34,943 bases of DNA. Origin: CAYXDR01 sp046498185. Its GTDB lineage: Bacteria; Desulfobacterota; DSM-4660; Desulfatiglandales; Desulfatiglandaceae. The position numbers were made by a program, and so were the translations under genes. The stretch is from contig JAWOBE010000067.1 in NCBI GenBank assembly GCA_046498185.1, forward strand, positions 1-34,943, read 5' to 3'. This document shows positions 1 to 6,736 of the stretch, piece by piece. The first letter of the stretch is position 1; each line of letters begins with the position of its first letter. The notes below the pieces were generated by a model. The model saw only the letters and a program-made list of their open reading frames with translations. It was not told where the DNA came from and ran no database searches.

Positions 1-42
1 AAACTCCAAAAAAACATCCTTGCCGCCGAGCTGTGTAAATAG
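1..42 (+). CDS. C-terminal tail of an upstream gene (partial)
   Basis: Frame 1 is open from the first base and ends in a TAG at 40-42, giving the tail KLQKNILAAELCK. The stop lies 15 bases before the next ATG, a spacing typical of an operon. Only 13 residues are visible, so no family can be assigned, and it could be a chance open frame. Confidence 0.35.
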   Translation, partial: KLQKNILAAELCK

Positions 43-57
43 CGGAGGCGTTAGATT

Positions 58-552
58 ATGATACGCCGGTGCAAAGAATCTGAATTCGACATGATTCTTG
101 AAATAATAAATGATGCGGCACAGGCCTATAAAGGGATCATACCGGAAGACCGCTGGCATGACCCTTACATGAGCGCTGAAGAGCTGGCCGGGGAAATCGA
201 GGATGGTGTTGTTTTCTGGGGCCTGGAAAATGAAGGCAGGCTTATAGGAGTCATGGGAATCCAGGACCGGGAAGAGGTCACCCTCATCCGGCATTCCTAC
301 ATTCGACCGGAGGCTCAGAAAACCGGCATCGGGACGCAACTGCTCAGGCATCTTCAAGCCATGACGGAAAAACCGGTTCTGATCGGTACCTGGGCGGCGG
401 CTCACTGGGCGATTTCTTTTTACCGTAAAAACGGGTACACGCTGTTGCCGAAAGAGGAAAAAACCCGACTTCTCGATAAATACTGGTCCATCCCGGAAAG
501 ACAAGTGGAAACATCGGTTGTCCTGGCGGATCAGAAATGGTTCAAAACGTGA
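58..552 (+). CDS. GNAT-family N-acetyltransferase
   Basis: Predicted acetyl-CoA-dependent N-acetyltransferase of 164 residues, the usual size for a single-domain GNAT. The acetyl-CoA-binding motif A appears near residues 83-97 as RPEAQKTGIGTQLL, matching the family Q/R-x-x-G-x-G/A loop. It is followed by a region with AAAHWAISFYRKNGY, the usual 'ALxFYxxxGF' C-terminal motif. A GGAGG sequence about 9 bases upstream supports the ATG at 58. The acceptor substrate cannot be read from sequence. It precedes the cyclopropane synthase gene by about 50 bases on the same strand and may be co-transcribed with it. Confidence 0.88.
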   Translation: MIRRCKESEFDMILEIINDAAQAYKGIIPEDRWHDPYMSAEELAGEIEDGVVFWGLENEGRLIGVMGIQDREEVTLIRHSYIRPEAQKTGIGTQLLRHLQAMTEKPVLIGTWAAAHWAISFYRKNGYTLLPKEEKTRLLDKYWSIPERQVETSVVLADQKWFKT

Positions 553-604
553 AGACGGATTTTCCCTTGACCTCCGAAAACTTTTTATCCGGTGAGAAAA
601 CTCA

Positions 605-1720
605 ATGATAATATCCGATGCAATACGAGAACTGCTGAGCGACGCAGGAATCGGCGTCAACGGCACCAATCCGTGGGATATTCAGATCAAGGATGAACGG
701 TGGTACGGCAGGGTCTGGCGTGACAACAGCCTCGGGCTGGGGGAATCCTACATGGATGGCTGGTGGGACTGCCAAAGAACAGATGAAATGATCTGCCGCC
801 TTTTGCGTTCAGGCATCGAAGAAAAAATCAAGGGAAACCTCCGTTACCTGATCCGGTTTCTCCCTGCGGTCCTCTTCAATCTTCAATCGACTGCCCGCGC
901 CCGCATGATCAGCGATCGACATTACGATCTCGGAAACAACCTGTTCCTCTCGTTTCTGGACCCTTACAACCAGTACAGCTGCGGTTATTTCAAAGAAACC
1001 CTGGACCTTGACCGGGCACAGCAGAACAAACTTGCTCTGATATGTGCAAAATTGAATCTCCAAGCATCCGACAACGTACTCGACATCGGCTGCGGGTGGG
1101 GCGGGTTTGCCAAATACGCCGCCGAACACTACGGATGCACGGTCACCGCCGTCAATATTTCGCAGGAACAGCTCCGCTATGCCCGAAAATTTTGTAACGG
1201 GCTCCCGGTACACTTTATGGACTGCGATTACCGAAGCATCAAGGGTCGGTTCGATAAAATCGTTTCTGTGGGAATGTTCGAGCATGTGGGCCGAAAGAAT
1301 TATCGTGAGTTCATGAAAGTGGTCCATCGCTGTCTGAAAAACGGTGGTGCCTTTCTGCTGCATACCATCGGGGGCAATATATCCAAGGTCGGCTGCGATG
1401 CCTGGGTCACCAGATATATTTTCCCGAACGGCATGCTGCCCAGCATTGCTCAAATCGGCAAAGCAGCCGAAGGTCTTTTCGTGATCGAAGACTGGCACAA
1501 CCTCGGGCCTCACTACGACAAGACCCTGATGGCCTGGCACGACCGTTTTCAAAAAGCCTGGCCGGAATTGAAGGAAATCTATGACACTCGATTCAAACGC
1601 ATGTGGGAATACTACCTACTGTCCAGCGCCGGCGCCTTCCGTGCAAGAAACATCCAGGTGTGGCAAATAGTCATGACCAAGTCAGGCGGCGGGACGCAGC
1701 AACCGCAATGCCGGGTCTGA
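605..1720 (+). CDS. cfa: cyclopropane-fatty-acyl-phospholipid synthase
   Basis: 371 residues, close to the size of E. coli Cfa. The family methylates double bonds of unsaturated acyl chains in membrane phospholipids using S-adenosylmethionine, giving cyclopropane rings. The N-terminal part (about 1-110) resembles the Cfa lipid-binding region, ending in the family-typical H-Y-D-L-G-N segment. The S-adenosylmethionine site is plain at about residue 158 (VLDIGCGWGGFAKYAA). The downstream segments SVGMFEHVG, FLLHTIGG and IFPNGMLPS are characteristic of this family. Cyclopropanation is usually a membrane stress response. The gene ends 27 bases from the convergent flavodoxin gene. The last dozen residues are low complexity and not family-like. 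Confidence 0.95.
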   Translation: MIISDAIRELLSDAGIGVNGTNPWDIQIKDERWYGRVWRDNSLGLGESYMDGWWDCQRTDEMICRLLRSGIEEKIKGNLRYLIRFLPAVLFNLQSTARARMISDRHYDLGNNLFLSFLDPYNQYSCGYFKETLDLDRAQQNKLALICAKLNLQASDNVLDIGCGWGGFAKYAAEHYGCTVTAVNISQEQLRYARKFCNGLPVHFMDCDYRSIKGRFDKIVSVGMFEHVGRKNYREFMKVVHRCLKNGGAFLLHTIGGNISKVGCDAWVTRYIFPNGMLPSIAQIGKAAEGLFVIEDWHNLGPHYDKTLMAWHDRFQKAWPELKEIYDTRFKRMWEYYLLSSAGAFRARNIQVWQIVMTKSGGGTQQPQCRV

Positions 1721-1747
1721 TCCGGCTATCGCTTGCCCCGCATCATT

Positions 1748-2209
1748 TCAATAAATCCCCTCCCTGCAACCCAGCGCAATCGTCTTGCCCAGTTCTTCGC
1801 ATTTCGCCAGTACATCAGGGTTGACTTCTCCTATTGCAACTATCGGTTCATGGATCTTTTTGAACTGAAACCCGATACATATCCGCTCGATATGATTCAG
1901 GGCGTTCGAGCCGTCATTGCCTGCACTAATGAAAACCGCGTATGGCTTTCTGAATATTTCGGTTTTCCCACGTGCCTGCTCATAGGTCCTGTCGAAAAAA
2001 TCCTTAATCATTCCTGACATATACCCGAAATATTCCGGGGAACCGATCACCAGCCCGTCGCACTCCAGCAAGTGGCGGAGATCCGCGTCGGCTGCTTTTT
2101 TCAAAACAGCCTCCATCCCGTTGATGGATTCCACACCTCTTGCCACCTTCTCAGCCATCCTACGGGTATTTCCCGTTTGAGAATGATAAACAACCAAGAT
2201 TTTGTGCAA
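1748..2209 (-). CDS. flavodoxin family protein / NAD(P)H quinone oxidoreductase-like
   Basis: 153-residue protein with an N-terminal flavodoxin FMN phosphate-binding loop, YHSQTGNTRRMAE (about residues 8-20). The later segments GLVIGSPEYFGYMSG and AVFISAGNDGSNAL are typical of flavodoxin-like and WrbA-like FMN proteins. The start is TTG, with AAAGGA about 8 bases upstream; no ATG is available near the conserved N-terminus. It is expected to be a cytoplasmic FMN electron carrier or reductase. It is the last gene of a minus-strand run with a DsrE-like protein 18 bases upstream, which suggests a redox or sulfur-related task, but the partner is unknown. Confidence 0.88.
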   Translation of the reverse strand: MHKILVVYHSQTGNTRRMAEKVARGVESINGMEAVLKKAADADLRHLLECDGLVIGSPEYFGYMSGMIKDFFDRTYEQARGKTEIFRKPYAVFISAGNDGSNALNHIERICIGFQFKKIHEPIVAIGEVNPDVLAKCEELGKTIALGCREGIY

Positions 2210-2227
2210 ATTACAATCCTTTATTCT

Positions 2228-2467
2228 TTATATTGGAATCATAGATTTCCTGGATTTCAGAATATTTGTCAAGAGTTCACCGGTGTAGTCAACCTCTATC
2301 CCAAGTTTTTCAAGCCCCTCTGTTATTCCGAGTTGATCGGCACAAGCCTTACAGGCAATGAAATGGATCCCTTTTTCTTGGGCTTCGTTGATTTTTTTCT
2401 GTATCTCTTCATTCTTCAACACCAAGAAACCGAGAAGAACCACTTTGAGCCTGAACATCAAGGCCAT
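2228..2467 (-). CDS. DsrE-family-like small protein, N-terminally short
   Basis: 79 residues. The segment NEEIQKKINEAQEKGIHFIACKACADQLGITEGLEKLGIEV, quoted here in overlapping pieces (NEEIQKKINEAQ; FIACKACADQLG; EKLGIEVDYTGE), matches the second half of DsrE-type proteins, which carry sulfur or small ligands. Cysteines sit at 39 and 42. Family members usually run to about 110-120 residues. Here the first beta strand and the linker before NEEIQ look shortened (MALMFRLKVVLLGFLVLKNEEIQ), so the gene may be a shortened variant or a decaying copy. AAGG about 10 bases upstream supports the ATG. The same frame stays open upstream for about 18 codons without an ATG. It starts 10 bases after the 81-aa gene ends. 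Confidence 0.7.
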   Translation of the reverse strand: MALMFRLKVVLLGFLVLKNEEIQKKINEAQEKGIHFIACKACADQLGITEGLEKLGIEVDYTGELLTNILKSRKSMIPI

Positions 2468-2477
2468 GGCAGCCTTC

Positions 2478-2723
2478 TTACCCTCGAATTGCCGCCATAT
2501 TGCGATTATTCCGGATTGCGGTCAGGTATGACCCCAGCACCGCCTGGGTAGTGGCATATAGACCCAGAAGCGCTGCGAGTGCGCTTATGGAAACACCGTC
2601 TAAAAACATCGTTTGACTTCCAGCCCCCTGGTGGGTGCTGCACATCGATGAGAGAAGTCCGACGTGATCGGAAGCAGGGTTGAAGAGTTCGTCTACTGCG
2701 CTTTTCCACTCTCTTGAGTCCAT
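2478..2723 (-). CDS. uncharacterised 81-aa protein with one hydrophobic segment
   Basis: I do not recognise this family. The start is well supported: AGAGGAGAGG lies directly upstream of the ATG. The first half is soluble, with acidic residues and one Cys-Ser-Thr-His stretch. Residues about 46-67 (SISALAALLGLYATTQAVLG) form one hydrophobic helix that could cross or sit on the membrane. It lies between a 63-aa membrane protein gene and the DsrE-like gene on the same strand. This suggests, without proof, a membrane-associated partner in that small cluster. A competing frame (2506-2790) also reads open but lacks such a ribosome binding site. Confidence 0.6.
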   Translation of the reverse strand: MDSREWKSAVDELFNPASDHVGLLSSMCSTHQGAGSQTMFLDGVSISALAALLGLYATTQAVLGSYLTAIRNNRNMAAIRG

Positions 2724-2747
2724 GTTCCTCTCCTCTACTAACCGGCT

Positions 2748-2850
2748 CCCACCCAGAAACCGGTCCTATCCGAAATACCGGTTCGTCCAAGGCTTCTCGC
2801 CGACTTGTCCGGCGTCCCAGAGTGACTTAGACCCTTGAATTCTGGGTGGG
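2748..2850 (-). promoter_or_regulatory. nested inverted repeats upstream of the 81-aa gene
   Basis: In the 174 bases between the 63-aa and 81-aa genes there is a perfect 11-bp inverted repeat. Its arms are CCCACCCAGAA at 2748-2758 and TTCTGGGTGGG at 2840-2850. Inside it are AACCGGT (2758-2764) paired with ACCGGTT (2777-2783), and a CGCCG/CGGCG stem around 2796-2812. On the minus-strand transcript this would fold into a branched leader just before the 81-aa gene's ribosome binding site. A regulatory leader or a mobile hairpin element are both possible. It matches no riboswitch class I know. Confidence 0.5.
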
Positions 2851-2897
2851 GCCCGTGATAAAGGCAATAGCGCCACCGTCTTTCCAATCAAGATGAC

Positions 2898-3089
2898 CTA
2901 TGCCATCCGGTTCTTTTCAGTGTAGAAACAGGGAATGAAATCGACCGCATCAGTTTTCGGCTGGCCCAATACGACACTGATTCTTTTAGCCACGAAAGCG
3001 CCGAATTTTCCTAAAGCAAAGAGCACGAGTAAGGAAGAAGGAAGAAGGATCAACCAGTAAACAATCCTGTAGACCAATACTTGTTCCAT
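2898..3089 (-). CDS. small single-pass membrane protein, 63 aa
   Basis: The ATG at 3087-3089 has GAAAGGGG just upstream and yields MEQVLVYRIVYWLILLPSSL onward. Residues about 5-27 form a strongly hydrophobic helix, followed by a basic patch (KFGAFVAKRIS) and a soluble tail with one Cys. A longer reading to 3221 exists, but it has no better start and a non-hydrophobic extension. No family is recognised. It is the first gene of the minus-strand group that continues with the 81-aa, DsrE-like and flavodoxin genes. It is divergent from the SARP-type regulator at 3455. Confidence 0.62.
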   Translation of the reverse strand: MEQVLVYRIVYWLILLPSSLLVLFALGKFGAFVAKRISVVLGQPKTDAVDFIPCFYTEKNRMA

Positions 3090-3313
3090 TTTTATTCCCC
3101 TTTCTTTCAAAAATATGAAGATGCATCGTTGCCTTTCCATCACTGACAACCGATTCTCCTTCACTGCGTATCCAGTAAAGGACCTGCATGACGGTGGAAC
3201 GCGGATTGGGACAATGTTCAAAATTCAGTACAGGTTTGCATTGGATTTAATTTTTGCTGGCATCATCTCCTTCCCAATTGCTGAAATTTTTTATCAACTT
3301 TTTTCTGGAAAAA

Positions 3314-3330
3314 TACCCCTGTCAGGGGTA
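3314..3330. promoter_or_regulatory. perfect inverted repeat, candidate operator
   Basis: TACCCCT-GTC-AGGGGTA is a perfect 7-bp inverted repeat with a 3-base centre. It lies 124 bases before the regulator's start, in the divergent intergenic region. The compact symmetry suits a dimeric regulator; the stem is too short and the flanks too AT-rich without a T-run to call it a terminator. Confidence 0.45.
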
Positions 3331-3337
3331 CAAAACA

Positions 3338-3361
3338 GTTACATATTTGGTTACACTTTGG
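3338..3361 (+). repeat. 12-bp tandem direct repeat upstream of the SARP-type gene
   Basis: Two adjacent 12-bp units, GTTACATATTTG and GTTACACTTTGG, agree at 9 of 12 positions and share GTTACA. Streptomyces SARP regulators bind heptamer direct repeats near the -35 region. A GTTACA repeat upstream of a SARP-type gene could therefore be an autoregulatory site. This is inference from arrangement only. Confidence 0.4.
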
Positions 3362-3454
3362 AAAAAATGTCTTCTCAAAATATTCCGAATGACATTTCAC
3401 CACCTCGCGGAGAAGCACCTGGGAACTACCCCAAGCAAACAAGAGGGAGGGGAA

Positions 3455-5578
3455 ATGGCTCAAAATCTCAACACCTCTTTTTTGCCTCGAATTGGGAAAA
3501 AATATCGTGATCTGATTCAGAAAGAGGCCTTCGATGCTTATGAGGAACTCCTTGCCGGAGAAGGTCTTCCGTGGTATTTCGAATTCAGAATCTCGCGGCT
3601 GATCTCCCACCTGGCGCCCCTTACGAAGGTCCCCGGCCGCAGGAGACCAAATCCTCGGATGCAGCTGCTGTTACAGGCGATTGAGAACTCGGCCGACTTA
3701 CAATTGCTTGATTCCCTTTACAGGGTTTTCTTTGACAGGAAGGATTTCGAGGCCGCCGCCGGCGCGGCCGGCCTTGCCTTGAACCGGATCTGGGATGCAG
3801 GCAAAAGTTTCGATCCCGCTTCCTTATGGTGGGAACGGATGATTCGGCTCATCGAAGAAGCCCCGCTTACGAAACTCTCCCGCGCCTTTCTCTACGTCTG
3901 GAAGGCCGCTCTCACAACTGTCTGGCACGGCCAGGTCCAAGCATCCATAGCAGCCTCCGAGGGGGGTCTTGCCGAGGCCCGATCAGCCGGCTCCCGGCCC
4001 CTGGAGCTCTATCATATGGCTGGGATCGCGCTCAGCGCCTATCACGCCACGGACATATCGAAAATGGAGTTTTATCTCCTGGAGGCGCAGCCCCTGAGCG
4101 AATTGGAGGACATGCCCCTCGTGTGCACCATCCTCTATCGTATGGCCCTGACACTGCACCTGATATGCAACGGCAGGTATGCTGAATGCCTGAGGATACT
4201 GAACAGCATTGAATCAGACCCGATCTTCCCTCTTCTTCCACTGGCGCTTTGGCTTTTCACCCATTCGCAGTATTTGCTGACGTACACGAAAATGGGAGAT
4301 GGAGAGGCGGTCTCGAAAGCGGTTCGAGCGATCCAGCAGAAGACGGTTTCGGAAGACAATCATTTCTACCACGCACACATGCATTCCTATCTTGGATACT
4401 CGTGCCTTTCGGACGATCCGGCACGGGCTCTTCTTCACGCCCGGGAAGCATTCAGAAGGGGAAATCTCTGCCATTCCGACTGGGCGCACTCAAATCCCTG
4501 GTTGCTCATCCCCCAGGCTCTTTCCGAGACAGGTCAACTGGCGGAGGCCGAAGAAGACCTGACCTCTTCCCTCGAGCGGTTCAAAGAGCGGGAACATGCC
4601 ATGTACCTGATCATGGGGCTGTACGAGATGGCGAACATCAAGTTGAAACAGGGAAATCTCCGGGACGCGAAAGCCTTCTATTCACAGATTTCCAAAGTTT
4701 GCCCCCACGCACCGGTTCCTCTCAGCCATCTCTCCCTTTTCAGACCCGCGGCCTTCTTTAAACAACTGGACCGGACACTTCAGCCGTCTTCCAAAAAATC
4801 CACCACGTGGGCGACACGAGAATCGGCGAGAGTCCGAATTGATACGTTTGGGGGACTCAAACTGGAAATCGACGGGCGGATCATCGGTGGGCAGCTTTCG
4901 AAAGGAAAAAAGAGCACCCTGCTGCTGAAAGCGATTCTCGCCCACGGAGGCACCGACATTTCCGCGGAACTTCTCGAAGACGTGCTCTGGCCCGATGCCG
5001 ATGGCGATGCAGCGGCCGTGGATTTGAAAGTCACACTGTTCAGGCTCCGGCAAATCGGCCTTGAATCAAGAGGGATCCGGGCGCCTTGGATCGAAATGAA
5101 AAACAGGCGACTATCTCTCATTCCGTCTGAATGTTTCGTGGATTCTCTCCAGTTCGAGCGGCTGGCAATTTCCGCTCTCAACACTTCGGAACCAGCGGAG
5201 ACCATGGAAACCACGTTTGATCTCTATGCAGACGACTTTCTGCCCTACGATGTGAATGAACCCTGGATCGCCTCCCGTCGCGATCACCTGCGGGGGCTGT
5301 TCATAAGAGCCGTAAAGGGGTTTTATGATAAAGTTTCCAAGATTGGAGAATTTGACAGGGCACTTCCCTATCTTGAACGTGCCTTGGAAAAGGCTCCTGT
5401 CGATGAGGGACTCTCCGTCAGACTCGTATCGGGCTTTCTCGCAACCGACCGGCGCGCCCGGGCGATCGAAGCGTTTTCGAGAGCACGGGAAACGTTACAA
5501 AAGGAACTGGGCGTCGGACCTGGAGCGCGACTCCAGGCCCTGGCCGACAGCACAGGCATTGGCCCTCGTCCTGGGTAG
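3455..5578 (+). CDS. SARP-type transcriptional regulator with TPR-like region and BTAD domain
   Basis: 707 residues from the ATG at 3455, which follows GGGAGGGG. The frame is open further upstream to 3254, but that extension reads like AT-rich intergenic DNA. Residues about 100-440 form a helical, TPR-like region. Around residue 460 a winged-helix DNA-binding domain of the OmpR/SARP type begins (VRIDTFGGLKLEIDGRIIGG, then LLLKAILAHGG and ELLEDVLWPDADGD). From about 560 to the end is a bacterial transcriptional activator domain (BTAD) ending in REtLQKELGVGPG-type sequence. Unlike AfsR it has no NB-ARC ATPase. Targets are unknown; the divergent small-protein/flavodoxin cluster is the obvious candidate. 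The effector may bind the TPR-like region. Confidence 0.88.
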   Translation: MAQNLNTSFLPRIGKKYRDLIQKEAFDAYEELLAGEGLPWYFEFRISRLISHLAPLTKVPGRRRPNPRMQLLLQAIENSADLQLLDSLYRVFFDRKDFEAAAGAAGLALNRIWDAGKSFDPASLWWERMIRLIEEAPLTKLSRAFLYVWKAALTTVWHGQVQASIAASEGGLAEARSAGSRPLELYHMAGIALSAYHATDISKMEFYLLEAQPLSELEDMPLVCTILYRMALTLHLICNGRYAECLRILNSIESDPIFPLLPLALWLFTHSQYLLTYTKMGDGEAVSKAVRAIQQKTVSEDNHFYHAHMHSYLGYSCLSDDPARALLHAREAFRRGNLCHSDWAHSNPWLLIPQALSETGQLAEAEEDLTSSLERFKEREHAMYLIMGLYEMANIKLKQGNLRDAKAFYSQISKVCPHAPVPLSHLSLFRPAAFFKQLDRTLQPSSKKSTTWATRESARVRIDTFGGLKLEIDGRIIGGQLSKGKKSTLLLKAILAHGGTDISAELLEDVLWPDADGDAAAVDLKVTLFRLRQIGLESRGIRAPWIEMKNRRLSLIPSECFVDSLQFERLAISALNTSEPAETMETTFDLYADDFLPYDVNEPWIASRRDHLRGLFIRAVKGFYDKVSKIGEFDRALPYLERALEKAPVDEGLSVRLVSGFLATDRRARAIEAFSRARETLQKELGVGPGARLQALADSTGIGPRPG

Positions 5579-5715
5579 TTGGCGCGCTTTGCGTCCCACC
5601 GAAAATAATGAAGCTTGACGCGAACAGGTCCCGTCCAAGATAATGTCATCTAAGCAAAATCATAGCATGATAAAAGTCAATCATTGAAAAGTGGGCATCA
5701 TGCCTCCCGTCGTAT

Positions 5716-5744
5716 TTGGGAAAATGCTGCAGCTACAGTCATAT
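5716..5744 (+). promoter_or_regulatory. possible sigma-70-type promoter for the QueG-like gene
   Basis: TTGGGA at 5716-5721 is separated by 17 bases from TCATAT at 5739-5744, about 50 bases before the start codon. The -10 match is moderate. The rest of the 5579-5794 space shows no gene. Confidence 0.3.
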
Positions 5745-5794
5745 ACGAATAAACCAGGAAAGATTGATCGCTCATCTTCAGTATGGAGAACGAA

Positions 5795-6538
5795 ATGACA
5801 ATCAGCAATCTGAAAGAGCTGCGAACCCGGCTGGAGCACGAAACCCGCAACCTCGGTGTACGGGTATTTGGGGTGGCCGATCTTACCCAAGCCAGGTCTT
5901 TTATTGAAAATCAAGGGGGAGAATTTCTGACCCGTTACCCGCGGGCCGTCTCCATGGGGGTAAGCCTCGTCGATGGGATCGTGGATCAACTGCCGCACCA
6001 CAAGGAGATTCCCGTGGCCCGAACTTATGACTACCTCTATGATACTGTCAATGCATCCCTGAACCGTATTGCGCTGAGAGCGAGCGTCATGCTCAATGAG
6101 AGCGGCTACCAAAGCCTGCTCATCCCCGCCTCCCAAACCCTGGACAGCGAAAACGGATTCGGTTTGTTTTCTCACAAATTGGCAGCCCGCCTGGCCGGTC
6201 TGGGCTGGGTCGGCCCCAGCTGTCTTCTGATTACACCGGAATTCGGTCCGAGGATCCGGTGGGTAACCGTGCTGACGGATGCGCCTCTTGAAACAGGCAC
6301 GCCGGTTGAAAACCGTTGCGGAGACTGCAGGGAGTGCGTTGATGCGTGCCCGGTAAACGCCTTTACCGGGCGGGTCTTTTCCCCTGAAGAGCCCAGGGAA
6401 GCCAGGTTTGACGTCAGGCGCTGCATGGATTACAGGGCGAACCTGCAAAAAAATGTGACCGGGGTCAGGGTGTGCGGAATGTGCGTTTATATCTGCCCCT
6501 ACGGCAGAAAAGAGGATGGTTGGACAGACGCTTCCTAG
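5795..6538 (+). CDS. QueG-like 4Fe-4S protein (epoxyqueuosine reductase family-related)
   Basis: 247 residues from ATG 5795, which has GGAG six bases upstream; an ATG at 5783 would add four residues. The N-terminal two thirds resemble the QueG/reductive-dehalogenase-like fold, including GFGLFSHKLAARLAGLGWVG and CLLITPEFGPRIRW. Two ferredoxin-type clusters follow: CGDCRECVDACPVNAF and, near the C-terminus, CGMCVYICPYG with an intervening Cys in RRCMDY. True QueG uses cobalamin and two 4Fe-4S clusters to reduce epoxyqueuosine to queuosine and often ends in HEAT repeats, which are absent here. A related stand-alone redox enzyme is as likely as QueG itself. An overlapping minus-strand frame is a shadow. 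Confidence 0.82.
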   Translation: MTISNLKELRTRLEHETRNLGVRVFGVADLTQARSFIENQGGEFLTRYPRAVSMGVSLVDGIVDQLPHHKEIPVARTYDYLYDTVNASLNRIALRASVMLNESGYQSLLIPASQTLDSENGFGLFSHKLAARLAGLGWVGPSCLLITPEFGPRIRWVTVLTDAPLETGTPVENRCGDCRECVDACPVNAFTGRVFSPEEPREARFDVRRCMDYRANLQKNVTGVRVCGMCVYICPYGRKEDGWTDAS

Positions 6539-6589
6539 TCGGAAGGTCGTCCCATGCATTGAGCACAAAATAGTGAGAGGTATTATTTT

Positions 6590-6733
6590 TGATGGCCTCG
6601 TAAGAAGTACCATCCCCGCCTTATCGGGGTCGGGATCGGGGTCGAAAAGGTCGCCGGTCAATTTCCGATACCAACGCCGACAGCGACCCCGACCCGAGGG
6701 ACAGGGTTGTTTTGACGTTTTACGAAGATATCA
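6590..6733. repeat. imperfect inverted-repeat element (BIME/REP-like)
   Basis: The outer arms are TGATGGCCTCGTAAGAAGT at 6590 onward and its imperfect complement TGACGTTTTACGAAGATATCA at 6713-6733. Inside, GGGTCGGGATCGGGGTCG near 6627-6644 pairs imperfectly with CGACCCCGACCCG near 6685-6697. It fills the space between the QueG-like gene and the convergent persulfide dioxygenase gene. It shares its GATGGC-TCGTAA and CCGA-type motifs with the segment at 27864-28006. Half of the outer arm recurs at 13119-13134. Confidence 0.6.
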
Positions 6734-6736
6734 TTA

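Larger units (their letters stand above)
3090..3454. other. divergent intergenic region, 365 bp
   Basis: This space separates the minus-strand small-protein cluster from the plus-strand SARP-type regulator. It has no convincing gene; short frames (3115-3510 plus, 3263-3610 minus) lack family features. It is AT-richer than the neighbouring coding DNA. It holds the inverted repeat at 3314-3330 and the tandem repeat at 3338-3361, listed separately. Both would be well placed to control one or both divergent units. Confidence 0.6.

Noticed and set aside
809..1552. 247-aa minus-strand open frame
   Set aside because: It lies wholly inside cfa, which has clear family motifs; no motif of its own and no ribosome binding site.
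2506..2790. 94-aa minus-strand frame overlapping the 81-aa gene
   Set aside because: Arg/Ser-rich, no ribosome binding site, and the competing frame has AGAGGAGAGG just before its ATG.
3254..3454. 67-residue N-terminal extension of the SARP-type regulator
   Set aside because: AT-rich, crosses the palindrome and direct repeat, and the ATG at 3455 has a strong ribosome binding site.
5681..6661. 326-aa minus-strand open frame
   Set aside because: Antisense to the QueG-like Fe-S gene, whose cysteine motifs are unambiguous; the antisense product reads as low-complexity Pro/Arg-rich sequence.
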